DNA from: Megalobrama amblycephala
Taxonomy: Eukaryota; Chordata; Actinopteri; Cypriniformes; Xenocyprididae
NCBI RefSeq assembly: GCF_018812025.1
Contig: NC_063062.1
Coordinates: forward strand, 3,579,927-3,643,926
Length of the DNA stretch: 64,000 nucleotides
Direction: 5' to 3'
Positions 51,860-63,111 of this stretch are shown here, piece by piece (position 1 is the first letter of the stretch; each line of letters starts with the position of its first letter). Position numbers and translations under genes: made by a program. The notes beneath the pieces are model-generated. The model was not told where the DNA came from and ran no database searches. It saw only the letters and a list, made by a program, of their open reading frames with translations.

Positions 51860-52995
51860 CGTATGTTAATTTGGAGGACAGTTACTGCTGTTGTCAAGCT
51901 TGCACTTTTCACTCTTCATCTTTGCTGAGATCATCAGGTAAATGGACTTTGTGAATATCAATAATGACCTGTCAGGCCACCTTTTCTTAGCAGCGTTCTA
52001 AGTCATTACTGCGACACGTACAAAGCAGGGGGCAGCGGTCAGGAAATGAGTGAATATATAAGCAGGGACAGAAAATGAGCCGGCCGGGGCTTTAATATGT
52101 TCTGCTGGATTTCGTGCTCTCAGGTCTGGGAGTGCATTCCAATTAGCTCGTTCAGGGGAGACGCAGTAGAAATATCAGCATTCATGAAAAGATGCTTTAT
52201 CAACTTCATCTTTCATTACTGAGATTAAAAATCCCTGGGCCATGTAACTCCAAATCCTCTTGTAAGTGATGGACACTACGCAAGATTTTCTGCTTACAAA
52301 CTTAGTGGGAGGTTGACTGGGGTGAGTGACTCTAGCACCTCTGAGAGACCATTTTGGTAGGTTCTCATCACAATAGGATGGTAGTTATCCACCTGCAGGT
52401 GTTCGGTTTACTGCTGGTTAAGTGTGGTTGACGCATAATGTTGTCAAGGCCACTCTGTCAGACAGGGATTGATTCTGATGTTTGTGATTCAGACCACGTT
52501 ATTTAGCACTCTCGCCCTGTTCTTTTGGCACTTTCCACAAGTAAATCATTTTGTAGAGGCAAAAATATATATTGTATAATATTTTAACTATTATCTAACC
52601 TAAAATCAACCTAGCAAATGTTGCTGTTTTTAATTCTGTATCCCTCCTCCCACCATAAAAATTGCTGGTCCCACCTCAGAGACTGTATGTACAATTAAAA
52701 TCAAACATTTTTGTGTACCATAATATATTGAACTGATATTCAATTAATTGTAGAATTAAAATAGTAAAATTATTTTTATTCATTAACTGCAAACTGTAAA
52801 AAATGTAACATTCCTGAAAAATTGTAGCACCCAAGAAGCATGACAAGTACAATATCTATCTACGGTTATAAATAAATACGGCAAAATACAGTTGTAAAAC
52901 TTGTAAACCTCATATAAAATGAAATGAAGAGAAAACAAAACAGTTCTTTTGATATTTAGTTTATCCTCCTGATGTTGAAAATCAACATATTCTAA
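51860..52995. other. Unique DNA, no gene supported
   Basis: Ordinary intronic or intergenic sequence, AT-rich after 52550. Confidence 0.4.
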
Positions 52996-52997
52996 AG

Positions 52998-53170
52998 CAA
53001 TAGTTCACACAAAAAAAGAAAATTCTGTCATTTACTCACCCTCATGTAGTTCCAAACCTGCAGGTCTTTCTTCTGCAGAACACAAAAGAGGATATTTTTG
53101 AAGAGTGCTGTTACCAGAATGTTTTGGTTACCATTAATTTGGATACCAGTTCACACATTCACCTTCCATT
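52998..53170. mobile_element. TTAA fold-back family C, left arm only
   Basis: AATAGTTCACACAAAAAAAG followed by CATTTACTCACCCTCATG is the left end of a decayed copy. No right end follows. Confidence 0.6.
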
Positions 53171-53369
53171 GTATGGACAAAAAAAAGAAAAAAAGAAAAA
53201 AGAGTGGTACAGGGATGACGTCAAAACCTGGAAGACTAATTCGCCAATGGTTCCCTTGAGATTTTCCTAGGGGTTTTTATTATGGGCTTTTTAAATTTAT
53301 GAGTAAAATAAGGTCTGTGCATTGGCTAAAAGAAATGGTAACAAATATGTCAATTAAACATATAACTTA

Positions 53370-53894
53370 CACTGCCCTCCAAAAGTTTGGAAACACCCCT
53401 GGCAAAGTGTGGTTTTGGACGATATCAGCATAAATCCTTATCATTTTTTGGTGCAAATACATTATAGTAGACATTATCATTGAAGACCAGCAATAATAAT
53501 TTTCATTTTGATTACATAATAATGGCAACATATACATGTCAAAGTCAGACATGCCCCTTTGCCAGCTGTGATGCCTGGTTACTGGTTTAAACTTGGCCCA
53601 GGTTTGTAAAGATTTTTGGGTCAGCACACCTTAATAGCTTCAACAATTGATTGCCAATTAAGTTTACAATGAACCAATCAGAACCCAGTTTAGGTCAGAG
53701 AGCTGCTAATGCTGGATATTTTGATGAATCGAAAATTTAAGGTTTTTCTATGTATTACTGTTTATGTAATAAAATGTGTTTTCATAGTTTGTGTTGTCCC
53801 TTATCAGTGCAAATCACAAGTTAAAAAGGATTCATGCCAATATTGTCCAAAACCCCACTTTTCTAGGGTGTTTCCAAACTTTTGGAGGGCAGTG
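53370..53894. mobile_element. Tc1/mariner-type MITE, 525 bp, TA target
   Basis: Ends CACTGCCCTCCAAAAGTTTG and its complement (CAAACTTTTGGAGGGCAGTG) lie between TA at 53368-53369 and 53895-53896. The inverted ends extend into CACCC...AGTGGGGTTTTGGAC-like sequence for about 50 bp. The interior is unrelated to a transposase. Confidence 0.92.
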
Positions 53895-54157
53895 TACATT
53901 TGTATAGTTAAAATGTAATAAAAAAATAAAAAATAAGGCCTGTGGTAAACATAACTTAATGATATTGGACATTTTGTTATAAAATGTAAATACACACCCA
54001 TATCACCAATAAATAAATAAATGCCATTTTTTAAGCTGTTATGTTTATTTTGAAAAAAGGTATGTTTCTAATAAGTAACTACATAAGAATGTTTGGGGTG
54101 TGAGTATGTGCAGTTCACAACATGGTAAAACAAAACATCCAAGTATCGTCAAGTTAA

Positions 54158-54716
54158 AGGGTTAGTTCACCCAAAAATGAAAATAATGTCATTTATTACT
54201 CACCCTCATGTCGTTCCACACCCGTAAGACCTTCGTTCATCTTCAGAACACAAATTAAGATATTGTTGATAAAATCCGATGGCTCAGTTAGGCCTCTATT
54301 GAGAGTAAAGCCTCTCAAGATCCATAAAGGTACTAAAAACGTATTTGAATCAGTTCATGTGAGTCCAGTGGTTCTATCTTAATATTATAAAGCGACAAGA
54401 ATACTTTTTGTGTGCCAAAATAACGACTTTTCAACAATATATAGTGATGGGACCGATTTAAAAACACTGATTCAGAGCTTTACGAATCGAATCAGTGGAT
54501 CGGAGCGCCAAAGTCACGTGATTTCAGCAGTTTAGCCGTTTGATAGGAGATCCAAATCACTAATTCGAAACAAAAGATTCATAAAGCTCAGAAGCTTCAT
54601 GAAGCAATGTTCTGAAATCGGCCCATCACTAGATATTGTTGAAAAGTCTTTTTTTTTTTTTAACATGAGGGTGAGTAATAAATGACATTATTTTCATTTT
54701 TGGGTGAACTAAGCCT
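54158..54716. mobile_element. TTAA fold-back family C, complete copy
   Basis: AGGGTTAGTTCACCC and GGGTGAACTAAGCCT lie inside TTAA sites 54154-54157 and 54717-54720. The sequence TCACCCTCATGTCG near the left end pairs with GAGGGTGAGTAATAA near the right, and the centre contains GATTCAGAG/TCACGTGATT. It matches 23492-23940. Confidence 0.88.
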
Positions 54717-54720
54717 TTAA

Positions 54721-56323
54721 GTTTACCACAGACCTTATTTCACGAAATTTCATTTTTGAAGTCAGTTACTTGAAATTTTCATTTGAGTACTATCCCTTTA
54801 AGCACCAACACTATTTTGTACCCTATTCATAAAAAGTGCCTTTTGCTCGACTTCCTCTGATGAGTTCATACTCATTCAGTGAATGTCATGCCCGCCTGTC
54901 CTTTCTCTGTCTTCTTGAGTCACTTCAGTGCCCTAACCACGAATTAAACATTCAGCATATACACACGGTGTGCCTGGTCTGTGCGTGCAGAGATTGCCTG
55001 TGACTTCCAGGGGACAGCATTATTTCAGTAAAACAGGCCTATTACATTGCTTGGGCCTTGCGCCACAGCCGCCTGAAAGATGAAGACTTACTAACTTGCA
55101 TTCTGAGACAGTCCCTAGACTTGATAAATCTATCTGTCAAGAGAAGGTGGACCGCAGTTAAGTGTGCATAAACTGATTAAATATAAAGTAGCAGCTAAGA
55201 ACAAAATAATAACAGATCAATGATGTCTGAAATTACACTCAAATGCACATGTACTGTATTGTTTTGGCTAGTTGTTAGAATGACTATCATTAGATTTAAC
55301 TTCATTGTTGCTCTCTGGAAAACAAGATTCTGATTAGCCAACTGTGGCACTCTTCTATTATTATTTTTGCACAATGAAGCTAAACTGTATATTATTCCGT
55401 CGTCCCTGGCAACCATTCTCCTATACTGTCTCATATCACTCCATGGTCTCTTTCATCTCACATAATAAATTAATTTCACTCATATCAATATTTAATGTCC
55501 ATTCATTTATTTATTTGCCAAGTAATCATGTAATAAGCGGGATAATGAACAGTCAGTCGGTCATTATTGCAATATAAACCCCTTCAGGATGATATAAAGA
55601 GCTTAATGATAACTTTTGATATGTGTATTTTATAGATTATATTATTTCTTCGAATAACTTATCCTTTTGATGCAGATATACTGTTGTTTTTCAACCAGAC
55701 GCACTTCTAACCCCATATTTCTGATTAATATCATGGGAAAAAAAGAGAAAAAAAAAAAAACACAGGGGCTATGCTGCTCTCAAAAAAATCAACTCTCTCT
55801 CCGCTTCAATTTTTCTGCCTCCAGAGAAGCTAAAAATACACTGTCGCTACTGCAGTCAACCAGCTTGTGCTACAGCCTACACACACAGACAGGCTTGGTT
55901 CAAGGCACAGCATCATCATCATACCCAGCTTTCATATGTGTGTCTGGATAGGTTTCAGTGATAACAGTTTCATAACAGAATTATTATTCTCTTAGGAAGA
56001 GGTTTGGCACAAAGGGCACCTGACAGCTAATTCATCTGTTCCTGTATTGCAAATATTACCACTGAGATTAAGGGAGAGTGAGAGCAAACAAATGCCTGCT
56101 CCAAATGCAGAAAGATTCATTTATCAGCTCTGGATTGCTTTACTAGGTATTAATATTGTGATTTGGGACCAAGAGACATTCATCACTGTAACAGTTGGAC
56201 AGGAGGTGGAAGAAGAACAACAAAATAATGGTCTCATCAACTATACCTTGTGATTGTCTTCTCTGAAATGAACAGACAGAATCTGCAGTCTGTGAATCAA
56301 AGATGTCTGTCTGTATGTTTTAG
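54721..56323. other. Unique DNA upstream of the candidate 5' exon
   Basis: No repeat terminus is recognised. The stretch at 56040-56250 has overlapping open frames of 68 codons but no domain. It is probably intron of b3gat1 if 34244-34440 is its exon. Confidence 0.4.
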
Positions 56324-56441
56324 GAACTTGGGAATGCAGCATGGGATGCTCTGGGAGCCAACAGCGCGGTGGATGACCTCCAGCATGCGGCCGTCACAGC
56401 TGGACCTCACGCTCGTGGCCATCCGCCGTTTCTAACTAAGG
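56324..56441 (+). other. b3gat1: Candidate non-coding 5' exon of b3gat1
   Basis: A compact GC-rich 118-bp block in AT-rich DNA is bounded by a 3' splice site (tgttttag before 56324) and a good 5' splice site (AAGG|gtgaga). Joined to 60173 it reads AAGG|GTAATGA. None of the three frames can be joined in frame to the b3gat1 ATG without a stop, so it fits an untranslated exon. It lies 3.7 kb upstream of the start-codon exon on the same strand with nothing else gene-like between. The last bases plus the next exon (AAG GGT AAT) resemble the place where, from memory, mammals have ATG GGT AAT, the start of a longer isoform; here AAG stands in place of that ATG. The assignment is inference. Confidence 0.6.
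56334..56435 (+). other. 33-codon upstream ORF inside the candidate b3gat1 5' exon
   Basis: The first ATG of the candidate exon opens a 33-residue frame beginning MQHGMLWEP and ending RRF before TAA, entirely within the exon and six bases short of the donor. A second ATG (56341) opens an 11-codon frame. If the exon is part of b3gat1 mRNA these would be translated before the main start. No domain is recognisable. Three internal Met codons and the full containment in one exon are the main observations. Confidence 0.35.
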
Positions 56442-56530
56442 GTGAGAAGTTAGTAACATTAAGTTTGTTTGTTTATTTATTTATAATTTGTAGTAGTACA
56501 AATATGTGAAGCTCAAATGGACTGAGAAAT

Positions 56531-56816
56531 ATTGTTATGCTGCGTTCAAGTCATGTCATAATTACCGTAGTCTCGAGATGACAACATGTGACATTCTGTT
56601 CGGAGCTTTTCACATCCTCAGACTGGGATTTATGCATTTCTGTGGCACCACTATTAACGCCCAAATGAATCTGCAGAAGACAGGTGGAACAGGTAGGAGT
56701 TATCAGAAAATTCCCATCTTACAAGCTGTAATTACAAGCTCTACGAAGACGTGAGCACTTTTTACAAGTTGAAATCTCATAATTACGGTAATTACAACGT
56801 CGTGAACGCACCTTTA
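56531..56816. mobile_element. MITE with GCTGCGTTCAAGTC termini
   Basis: GCGTTCAAGTCATGTCATAA at left and TTACAACGTCGTGAACGC at right are inverted and imperfect. The element sits about 90 bp into the intron after the candidate 5' exon. Related termini recur at 57254-57800. Confidence 0.65.
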
Positions 56817-57253
56817 GGATGACTAAAAGTTAAGTAGTCTAACACAGCGCTCACCAATGTCAAAATGATAGTGATGGCCAATCAGATAAAAGAAGGAGGG
56901 GATTACCGTTCACTGAGTGAAAGAACGCCTTTCTTATTTGGCAATATTAATATTTTACGATAGAAATGTTCAGCAACCAGTGATGCAAATTACTCAACTT
57001 TTTAAAATCAAATTTCGCTGTTTTGAGTTGAAAATATACATGATTCACAAACTAAATGTGACAACGCAAAAAAAACTTGATTACTTAATTAAATTGATTG
57101 CTTCACAAATATAATATGGCCCTTTCTTATTTCCTTAAATTGCTTTTAATCCTTTAATCAATTAGTTCCTTCAAATCAAAATACCAAATACTAACCCAAT
57201 TTTAGTCTGGGATAAAGGGATTTAACCGACTCTGTTAGCAATCACAGTTTTGG

Positions 57254-58215
57254 TTGAAGTCCTCCTGGGAAGTTCGTATTTACAAGTTGGGAAGTCGCGT
57301 TTAATGGTGCGTTCACGTCATGTCGGAAAGATCGTATTTACGAGCTGAACGCACATGAACGCCACCCCAGTGTCGTAAATACGAGTGGGAAGCTCGGGAT
57401 TTTCTTTAACCCCCGATCTGTACGAGTTGGAGGCGTGTCAATGAGAAACATGGCGAAATACCACAACACTAGGCATTTAGCAGTGACATTGTCAGGCTTT
57501 TCTATTTACAACGAAGTAAGCTGATTCCTAGCAAAAAATAAGATAGCATCATAATATAAAAATGTAATAATAAAGATTACAATGTCTTCATAAATTAATT
57601 AAAAACATAAAAAAGCAACATACAACCATTGCACATTCTTTGCTCTACATTTTCAAAAAGTAGAAGTGTTGTTATTTTGTGTAATTAATTTAGAGAAGGC
57701 ACACCGCCATCTTACTCCGAAGAAAGAGACTTGAACGCACCTACCGTCGTGCACACGACTTCCCACCTTGTAAATACGAACTTCCCAGAAGGACTTGAAC
57801 GCACTCCAGGGCGTTCAAGCAAAGTCCCTTTAAGATATATCCCTTTATGTTATTCTATAGTCTTTGGTTCAAGTCACTTTTGTCGGAGCAAGATGGCGGT
57901 GTACATTCTTTTAACTAAATACAGCAAGGTTTTTAAACTCAAAGTCTAAAAAGCATGAAGAACAAAGGATGTGCATAAAGTGTGTTTTGCTTTTTATGTT
58001 TTTAATTTATTTATGTAAACTTAATCGCGGTATATATGGTTATATTACAATGCTGTCATATTTTGTGAAGGCAATTAGTTTATTTTGTTGTAAATAAAAA
58101 AAGCCTGACGATGTTGAATACATTCCGCCACATTTCTCACTGACACGCCCCCCAACTCGTGAACTCGGGAAAATCCCGAGCTTCCCACTCGAGTGGGATT
58201 TATGACATTTTTGGT
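57254..58215. mobile_element. Nested fold-back elements
   Basis: One inverted pair is CCTGGGAAGTTCGTATTTAC (about 57264) with GTAAATACGAACTTCCCAG (about 57769). A second pair is GTGGGAAGCTCGGGATTTTC (about 57384) with GGGAAAATCCCGAGCTTCCC (about 58166), also joined by GGCGTGTCA...AGAAA and its complement. The second element therefore encloses the right part of the first, which means one was inserted into or recombined with the other. No coding capacity is recognised. Confidence 0.65.
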
Positions 58216-58870
58216 TCAGCTTGAGTTCAGCTTGTATTTAGGATCTTTCGACTTGATCATCGCACCATATCTTTGCCTATCAATAATAAAGGACTCATAC
58301 TTGCTTAGTACAACTGTTGCGCGAAATGTAATCGTCTTTACCTTGACTGGAGTCGTCATCCATCAAAACTTTGTTAGCGTTATTCAGTCGATGAAACGAC
58401 GATGACAGCTATTTCTGTTTAATGTTAGTCCTTCTATGATTAGCAGCGAGGTGGGGCATATGTGGAGCAGAGTAATAATCAGATATGGTCAGATTAATAT
58501 GGCCTAATTTGATTTTCTTAATGCTGCAGTTTACACCGTAGGCGGTTTAAAACAGCGCTCGTCAATGTCAAAATGATTGAGATGGCCAATCAAATCAGAG
58601 AAGGCGGGCTTTACTCTTCACTTAAACCAATAAGAGCGGGAATCGATGCTTCTGTTGTAACGGTCAAGGTAAGATAGAGGCAACTTAGCTAAGTTTATAT
58701 CTAACAACTGTTTTACGATAAAAAAAAAATGTTAAATTAAGTTTTTGTCGTTTTGAATTGAAATTATATAATTTACGTTATTAATGTGCTGTAATTCGTA
58801 CGTTACAGTAATAATTGTTAATATCGTTTGTAGCATATTTGGCATAACAGTAAGAGTGGCACGTCCTGAT
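58216..58870. other. Intronic DNA with one duplicated phrase
   Basis: The sequence at 58554-58625 (CAGCGCTCGTCAATGTCAAA and onwards) repeats 56846-56930. The rest shows no feature. Confidence 0.4.
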
Positions 58871-58871
58871 T

Positions 58872-59170
58872 TTGCTGAGTTAGATGCGTTCCTGGGTTAA
58901 CATATTTTGTTGATCCTGGAACAACATTCTAGTCTGAAAATTTAGTCTTAACCCTATTCCTACCCCTAAACCTAACCCTACCCAAAAGTTATCCCAAAAA
59001 TCAGAGGGAAATGATAGATGAATAACACTGATGTAGAAGCACCAATTCATGATTTTAAGCCTAAACTTGACAGAATCTGTAAACTTGTCCCTCAAATCTG
59101 ATTGGTTGATCTGAATGTTGTTCCAGGATCAACAAAAATGTTGACCCAGGAACATCTTGAACTCAGCAAT
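58872..59170. mobile_element. MITE with TTGCTGAGTT termini
   Basis: TTGCTGAGTTAGATGCGTTC at left and CCAGGAACATCTTGAACTC at right are inverted, with about 50 bp of terminal repeat including GTTGATCCTGGAACAACATT. The middle contains a CCTAAACCTAACCC stretch that only superficially resembles telomeric repeats. Confidence 0.8.
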
Positions 59171-60172
59171 ATCAGGTTATGCGTAAGAGTGAATGTGTGC
59201 ATAATGTGAATGAATTTAATGAACCTGCTTACCTGGCTTTCATTTCAGTAAATTCACCTTAGAAAATGATTCATAAACTCAAAGTAAAACGTGTTGCTGT
59301 CACTCAAATATTTTTTGTCATATAGCCTATAAAATATATAAAACATTAAAAAAATCTGTATTCCTTTAATTCTCTCCTTTGAACAAGAAAATGTCTGCCA
59401 GCCATTGTGTTTTGATATATCTGTGCTCAATAAGTATATTATATTCATGTATATAAGAAATAAAGAAAGAAAGAAAAGGTTTCAAATGGTCCAAATCTTC
59501 CAGACATAACGGCTAACAGCAGGTTTTCCTGATCTCTGGGTCATGGTTATTTATTTGCTTATTTCAAAAATGGAAAAAAATAAAAATAAATAAATGTAAT
59601 ACGCTTTGACAGACAGTCAGAGATGCATGAAGGTATTAAGTCATTCAGTGCTCTGAAACGCTTAAAATCAATCCTATACAGTTCAAATTAGCTAGGTACA
59701 ATGTGGTTTTCCTCCTGGATCTCGTAATCTAATTTGTAAGTGTTTGTGCTTCTTGTAGTTTATCTGTATTTGTCAAAACAGTGTAGTGAATGCATTACAA
59801 TACTGTCATTTGGCTATACCAATGCATATAACTGCAAGTCATCAGCAAAAAATTATAATTCTTTCATGTGTATAAATTATACTGCCTAGAGAGATCATAC
59901 ACAATCTTTACACCCACAATTTGTTTTTATGTTAAGGCTTTGAATTACTATCTATGATGCTTTTGTCATGTTTGGCAAAGTTATATTTTGAGAAAAAAAA
60001 TGTTTTCAGGGATCTTAGACAGTATATTATTATTTTACTTGACCACATGGAGTGATGATAGCCATTTTGATCAGATAGTACATTAATTTCCTGACACTTG
60101 AGATTCCCATATATCCTGCCCTTTGCATACTTTCTCTCTCTCAGTGTCTGACTCTCTTTATTTCCCTCTCAG
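59171..60172. other. Intronic DNA before the b3gat1 start-codon exon
   Basis: AT-rich, with an AAAG/AAAT run at 59455-59600 and no repeat terminus. It ends in the polypyrimidine tract (60131-60170) that serves the 3' splice site at 60171-60172. Confidence 0.45.
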
Positions 60173-60203
60173 GTAATGACCAGGCATAGAACCAACCCTG
60201 GAG
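60173..60203 (+). other. b3gat1: 5'UTR part of the b3gat1 start-codon exon
   Basis: A pyrimidine-rich stretch ending in ctctcag (AG at 60171-60172) gives a strong 3' splice site, so the exon is taken as 60173-60315, with 31 untranslated bases before the ATG at 60204. In the frame of the main start there is a TGA at 60177, so no longer in-frame protein is possible here. The codons just before the ATG read G-I-E-P-T-L-E. From memory a longer mammalian B3GAT1 isoform ends its extension in P-A-L-E before the same methionine, so this may be the decayed counterpart of that extension; this comparison is recall, not a search. Confidence 0.7.
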
Positions 60204-60315
60204 ATGCCGAAGAGAAGAGATATTCTTGCCATCGTGTTAATTGTGTTACCATGGACCCTCCTCATCACTGTGTGGCACCAAAGTGCAATTGCTCCCCTGC
60301 TTGCCATCCGAAAGG
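60176..60315 (+). other. Upstream ATG overlapping the b3gat1 start out of frame
   Basis: An ATG at 60176-60178 lies 28 bases before the b3gat1 ATG in the +2 frame relative to it, with G at -3 and A at +4. Its frame is open through the whole exon (47 codons to the donor), and on unspliced DNA it would run to 60412. In the spliced mRNA a scanning ribosome would meet this codon first, so it could damp translation of b3gat1. The encoded peptide is Cys- and Pro-rich and I recognise no domain, so I treat it as a regulatory overlapping uORF rather than a protein gene. Confidence 0.45.
60204..60315 (+). CDS. b3gat1: b3gat1 first coding exon (beta-1,3-glucuronyltransferase 1, N-terminus, partial)
   Basis: Thirty-seven codons plus one base encode the start of beta-1,3-glucuronyltransferase 1, the Golgi type II membrane enzyme that adds glucuronic acid to N-acetyllactosamine termini and so makes the HNK-1 epitope on neural glycoproteins. 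The peptide begins MPKRRDILAIVLIVLPW. The basic tail (residues 2-5) precedes one membrane anchor (about residues 7-24), and the exon stops in the stem at LLAIRK. It matches the vertebrate B3GAT1 N-terminus from memory almost residue for residue, and differs clearly from B3GAT2 (which starts MKSALFTRF). The donor after 60315 (G|gtacca) leaves phase 1; the following mammalian residue is Asp, a G-starting codon, which fits. The ATG has G at -3. The glycosyltransferase domain with its DDD motif is not in this window; the remaining exons lie past 64000. Whether this is the a or b fish paralogue cannot be told from 37 residues. Confidence 0.95.
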
Positions 60316-61795
60316 GTACCAGCCTCTCTTACATACAATGATACAGTATGTGGTGTTGCAGTGCCAATTTTGTTATCAACCAAAATGTGACAAATTTTTG
60401 CACAAAGCCTAATAGACTTTCTGATGAACTCAGTGAGTCAATTCATTTGTGCTCATTTGAATATGGTCATGTTAGAAAGAAATTTGCATATAATTATTCT
60501 CATTATTTCGTTAAAAAGGAAGTGCTACTAAAGTTATTTTCCTGTTACTTCAATACAAATGTTTTCTCTCTAACCAACCACAAAACCATAAGCTGAACAA
60601 GTGTACTTTGTCTTTCAGCTTAGTGTGCTATTTCTTGTGACCTAATTAAAAAAAAATCACTATGCATGTAGATAAAAACAAATCCCACTTTCTAAAGCAT
60701 CAGCTGAGTTTGAGTTCATGAGCCTCACTTTAAAAGTCCAGTGACTCCAATGAAATTACCCAGCAGCTTCTCATTTATTCAACTGCAGAAGATTTCTCCT
60801 ATAAAACCACTCTCTGAGGAGCATTTCTGGTGGCTTTAAGTCCAAATGACCAGTTTGCACATCTACAGTTTATTTTAGCACCCACATTAAAACACTTATG
60901 TAAGTGGATGATTCACATATACAAGCTGTACAAATGGCCTGTTATTTATGGGGCATTTAGGCCTCACAATCTAATGGCTTCACAACAAACAACTAGTCAC
61001 TGACCACCCTTAGCTAAACCTACAGGGAGATATGAGCATTTGTAGATCTATACATCTATATATGCATGTCAATAGCATAAGCTTATGGAGATTTACAGAT
61101 GTGTATTCATAGAACTTATCATGAAGCAATTAACGTGGGTTTGTATGATGCCTAGGAGGCAGTGAACATCTGGACCGTTAATGGAGTGCGCTAATCTACT
61201 GGTGCTAAAATGTCTGAAGTGAGAGCAGGGCACTAATTGAACAGTGATAAAGATCTGATATGTGAGGTGCCACCATCATTTCTGCCCTTAATGAGCTATC
61301 AGCAGGATTGGATTGGAACTGCCCACACCATCATTTTGTGAAAATATTCTGGAAGATATCTGGTAACACTGTAATTATTTTAGAAATATCATTCCAGCAT
61401 GCAGGTTTAACAGAATAGTTCAGCCAAAACTGAAAATTCATTCTTTCCAGGAACAAAAAATTAGACATTTTGAAGAATGTACGTACCACTATGTCCTAAA
61501 AAGCTCTGAATTTACCTCTGCCCTTAGACTGACGCAAAGACAGCAATTCAAACCCTGCATCCAAATATGCCTATTTCAATACTATATAGTTGGCAAAAAA
61601 CAGTATGTGTACATATATCTAAATTCATTGTATTCATTAAACAGTAGGCAAAAAGTACCCGGATGACCTACTACCGCATTCTGAAGTGCACATCTAATGG
61701 ACACTTTGCTATCCCATGAGACCATGGTAGAGGATTTGTGAATGGCAGTGAAGCGATGCAACTGGTCACATGACAGTGATAACATGGCAGATATG
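60316..61795. other. b3gat1 intron, no further exon seen
   Basis: I looked for the next b3gat1 exon (which should encode the stem and the PTYSRP start of the catalytic domain) and found none. A family C scrap (AATAGTTCAGCC at about 61411) is the only repeat. Confidence 0.5.
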
Positions 61796-62293
61796 GGCTG
61801 CATCTGAAAACTTAAAAATGCTGCCTTTGGAGGATGCATTCCAGGGTAGGAAGGCATCAAGGCACATCCAAATCCGATGTTAGCTTCACTTCCTGTCTCC
61901 AGAGAGACCTTCATCTGATCAATTAAAAGGATGCATAGATGTTTCTTTCGCTGCCTTTGATATCCCACAATCCTGTGCGTTCCATTCGGTGACAGTTGAG
62001 CTAGAAAAAGAAAGATGTATCTGAAAGTTGAAATTTCTGGTCAGTTTGTGTGTAAATGTACGTTTTGACCAACTTCTGATGTCATTTCTAGAGAGAAATT
62101 ACAACTGTAGTAATTAAATTTTTGTTTAGTTATCACCAAAGCTCGCTCTCTTTTGCTGTAGATCATTAAACTGTAAGCTGCCTTTTCAAAATCAGTTTCG
62201 TGAGGTACCTTCGTGAGCAAAAGCTGCCTACAGAGTCATTGCCTATAAGGCAGTGAGGCAACAAGTCAGCTGCCTAAGTTTTCGGATGCAGCC
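61796..62293. mobile_element. MITE with GGCTGCATCTGAAAACTTA termini
   Basis: The left end GGCTGCATCTGAAAACTTA and the right end TAAGTTTTCGGATGCAGCC are inverted, as are inner phrases (ATGCTGCCTTTGG with GGCAGTGAGGC-type sequence). The 498-bp element carries a chance 128-codon minus frame. Confidence 0.85.
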
Positions 62294-62391
62294 ATAGTTT
62301 CAAACCAAATGTAGTACCTACAGTGTGCGATTTCAGATTCAATGAAAGTTACTAGGTTTTTAAGGTCATTAGTATATGTTGCCATAGATCA

Positions 62392-62553
62392 GGAGTCTCC
62401 AGTTTTTTGTCCACATTCCTGCAGAGTTTAGCTCCAACTTTCTCCAGTACACCTGCCTGTGTGCTTCTAGCAGTCCCAAAAACCTTGACTAGCTGGTTCA
62501 GGTGTGCTTATTCAGGGTTGGAGCTAAACTCTGTCGACCTCGTTGGAGACCTC
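62392..62553. mobile_element. Short MITE with GGAGTCTCC ends
   Basis: GGAGTCTCCAG and, inside, GCAGAGTTTAGCTCCAAC pair with GTTGGAGCTAAACTCTG and GGAGACCTC on the right. The form is recognised as a common cyprinid short repeat. Confidence 0.75.
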
Positions 62554-63044
62554 TGCCATAGACATTGGAATTGTTTCAAAACCATGTTGCTACCTAAACA
62601 AGTAGTTATATTCTAATATCAGAATTTTCTGAAACGATTTCTACTGCTGATTACAATAATTTTTTTAGAAGAATTCAAGAATATTAATGAATTTAATATT
62701 CATTAAATTCATGATTCATAAATCCACATATTAAAAATGCATGATTATAAGTATTTCAAACCATTCAGGTTGCATTCCAAGTCTTTCAAGGCCAAACAAT
62801 TGCTTTATGTGAGAAACACCAAATTTGATTATCCGCCGTAACACCCACAAACATTCATGAATTGCTGCCTAAGGAAGCGCTACTACAGCTTAGATGCCAA
62901 ATGCTATAGTCATGAATAAAGCAAGTCATATTGACATTACTGGTGCTATTATTAGCATTAATATGCATTTATATTAATGTGCTTTTATGCTTTTTATAAT
63001 TATGCCAAATGATTCTCCAAAAGTTCTCCTTTTCCGCTTCATGA
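62554..63044. other. Intronic DNA, one short palindrome
   Basis: GAATATTAATGAATTTAATA and its complement (62678-62715) form a hairpin. Nothing else is supported. Confidence 0.45.
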
Positions 63045-63107
63045 AAGAAAGAAAGTCATCTGGGTTTGGAACGACAGGGAATTTTCACTTTTGTCTGAAC
63101 TATCCTG
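63045..63107. mobile_element. Right-end scrap of a family C fold-back
   Basis: AAGTCATCTGGGTTTGGAAC...GTCTGAACTATCCTG ends at TTAA (63108-63111), the same TTAA that begins the next element. Confidence 0.6.
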
Positions 63108-63111
63108 TTAA

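Noticed and set aside
56324..56441. Coding exon of a separate gene (frame starting ELGNAAWDAL)
   Set aside because: One frame is open across the exon, but joined to the next exon it meets TAG within a few codons; a 5'UTR exon fits better.
58940..58985. Telomere-like CCTAACCC stretch
   Set aside because: Only a few imperfect units, located inside a MITE; a similar stretch occurs at 42695-42770 in another MITE.
61582..61968. A 128-codon minus-strand frame
   Set aside because: It crosses the boundary of the MITE at 61796, so it cannot be an ancestral coding unit.
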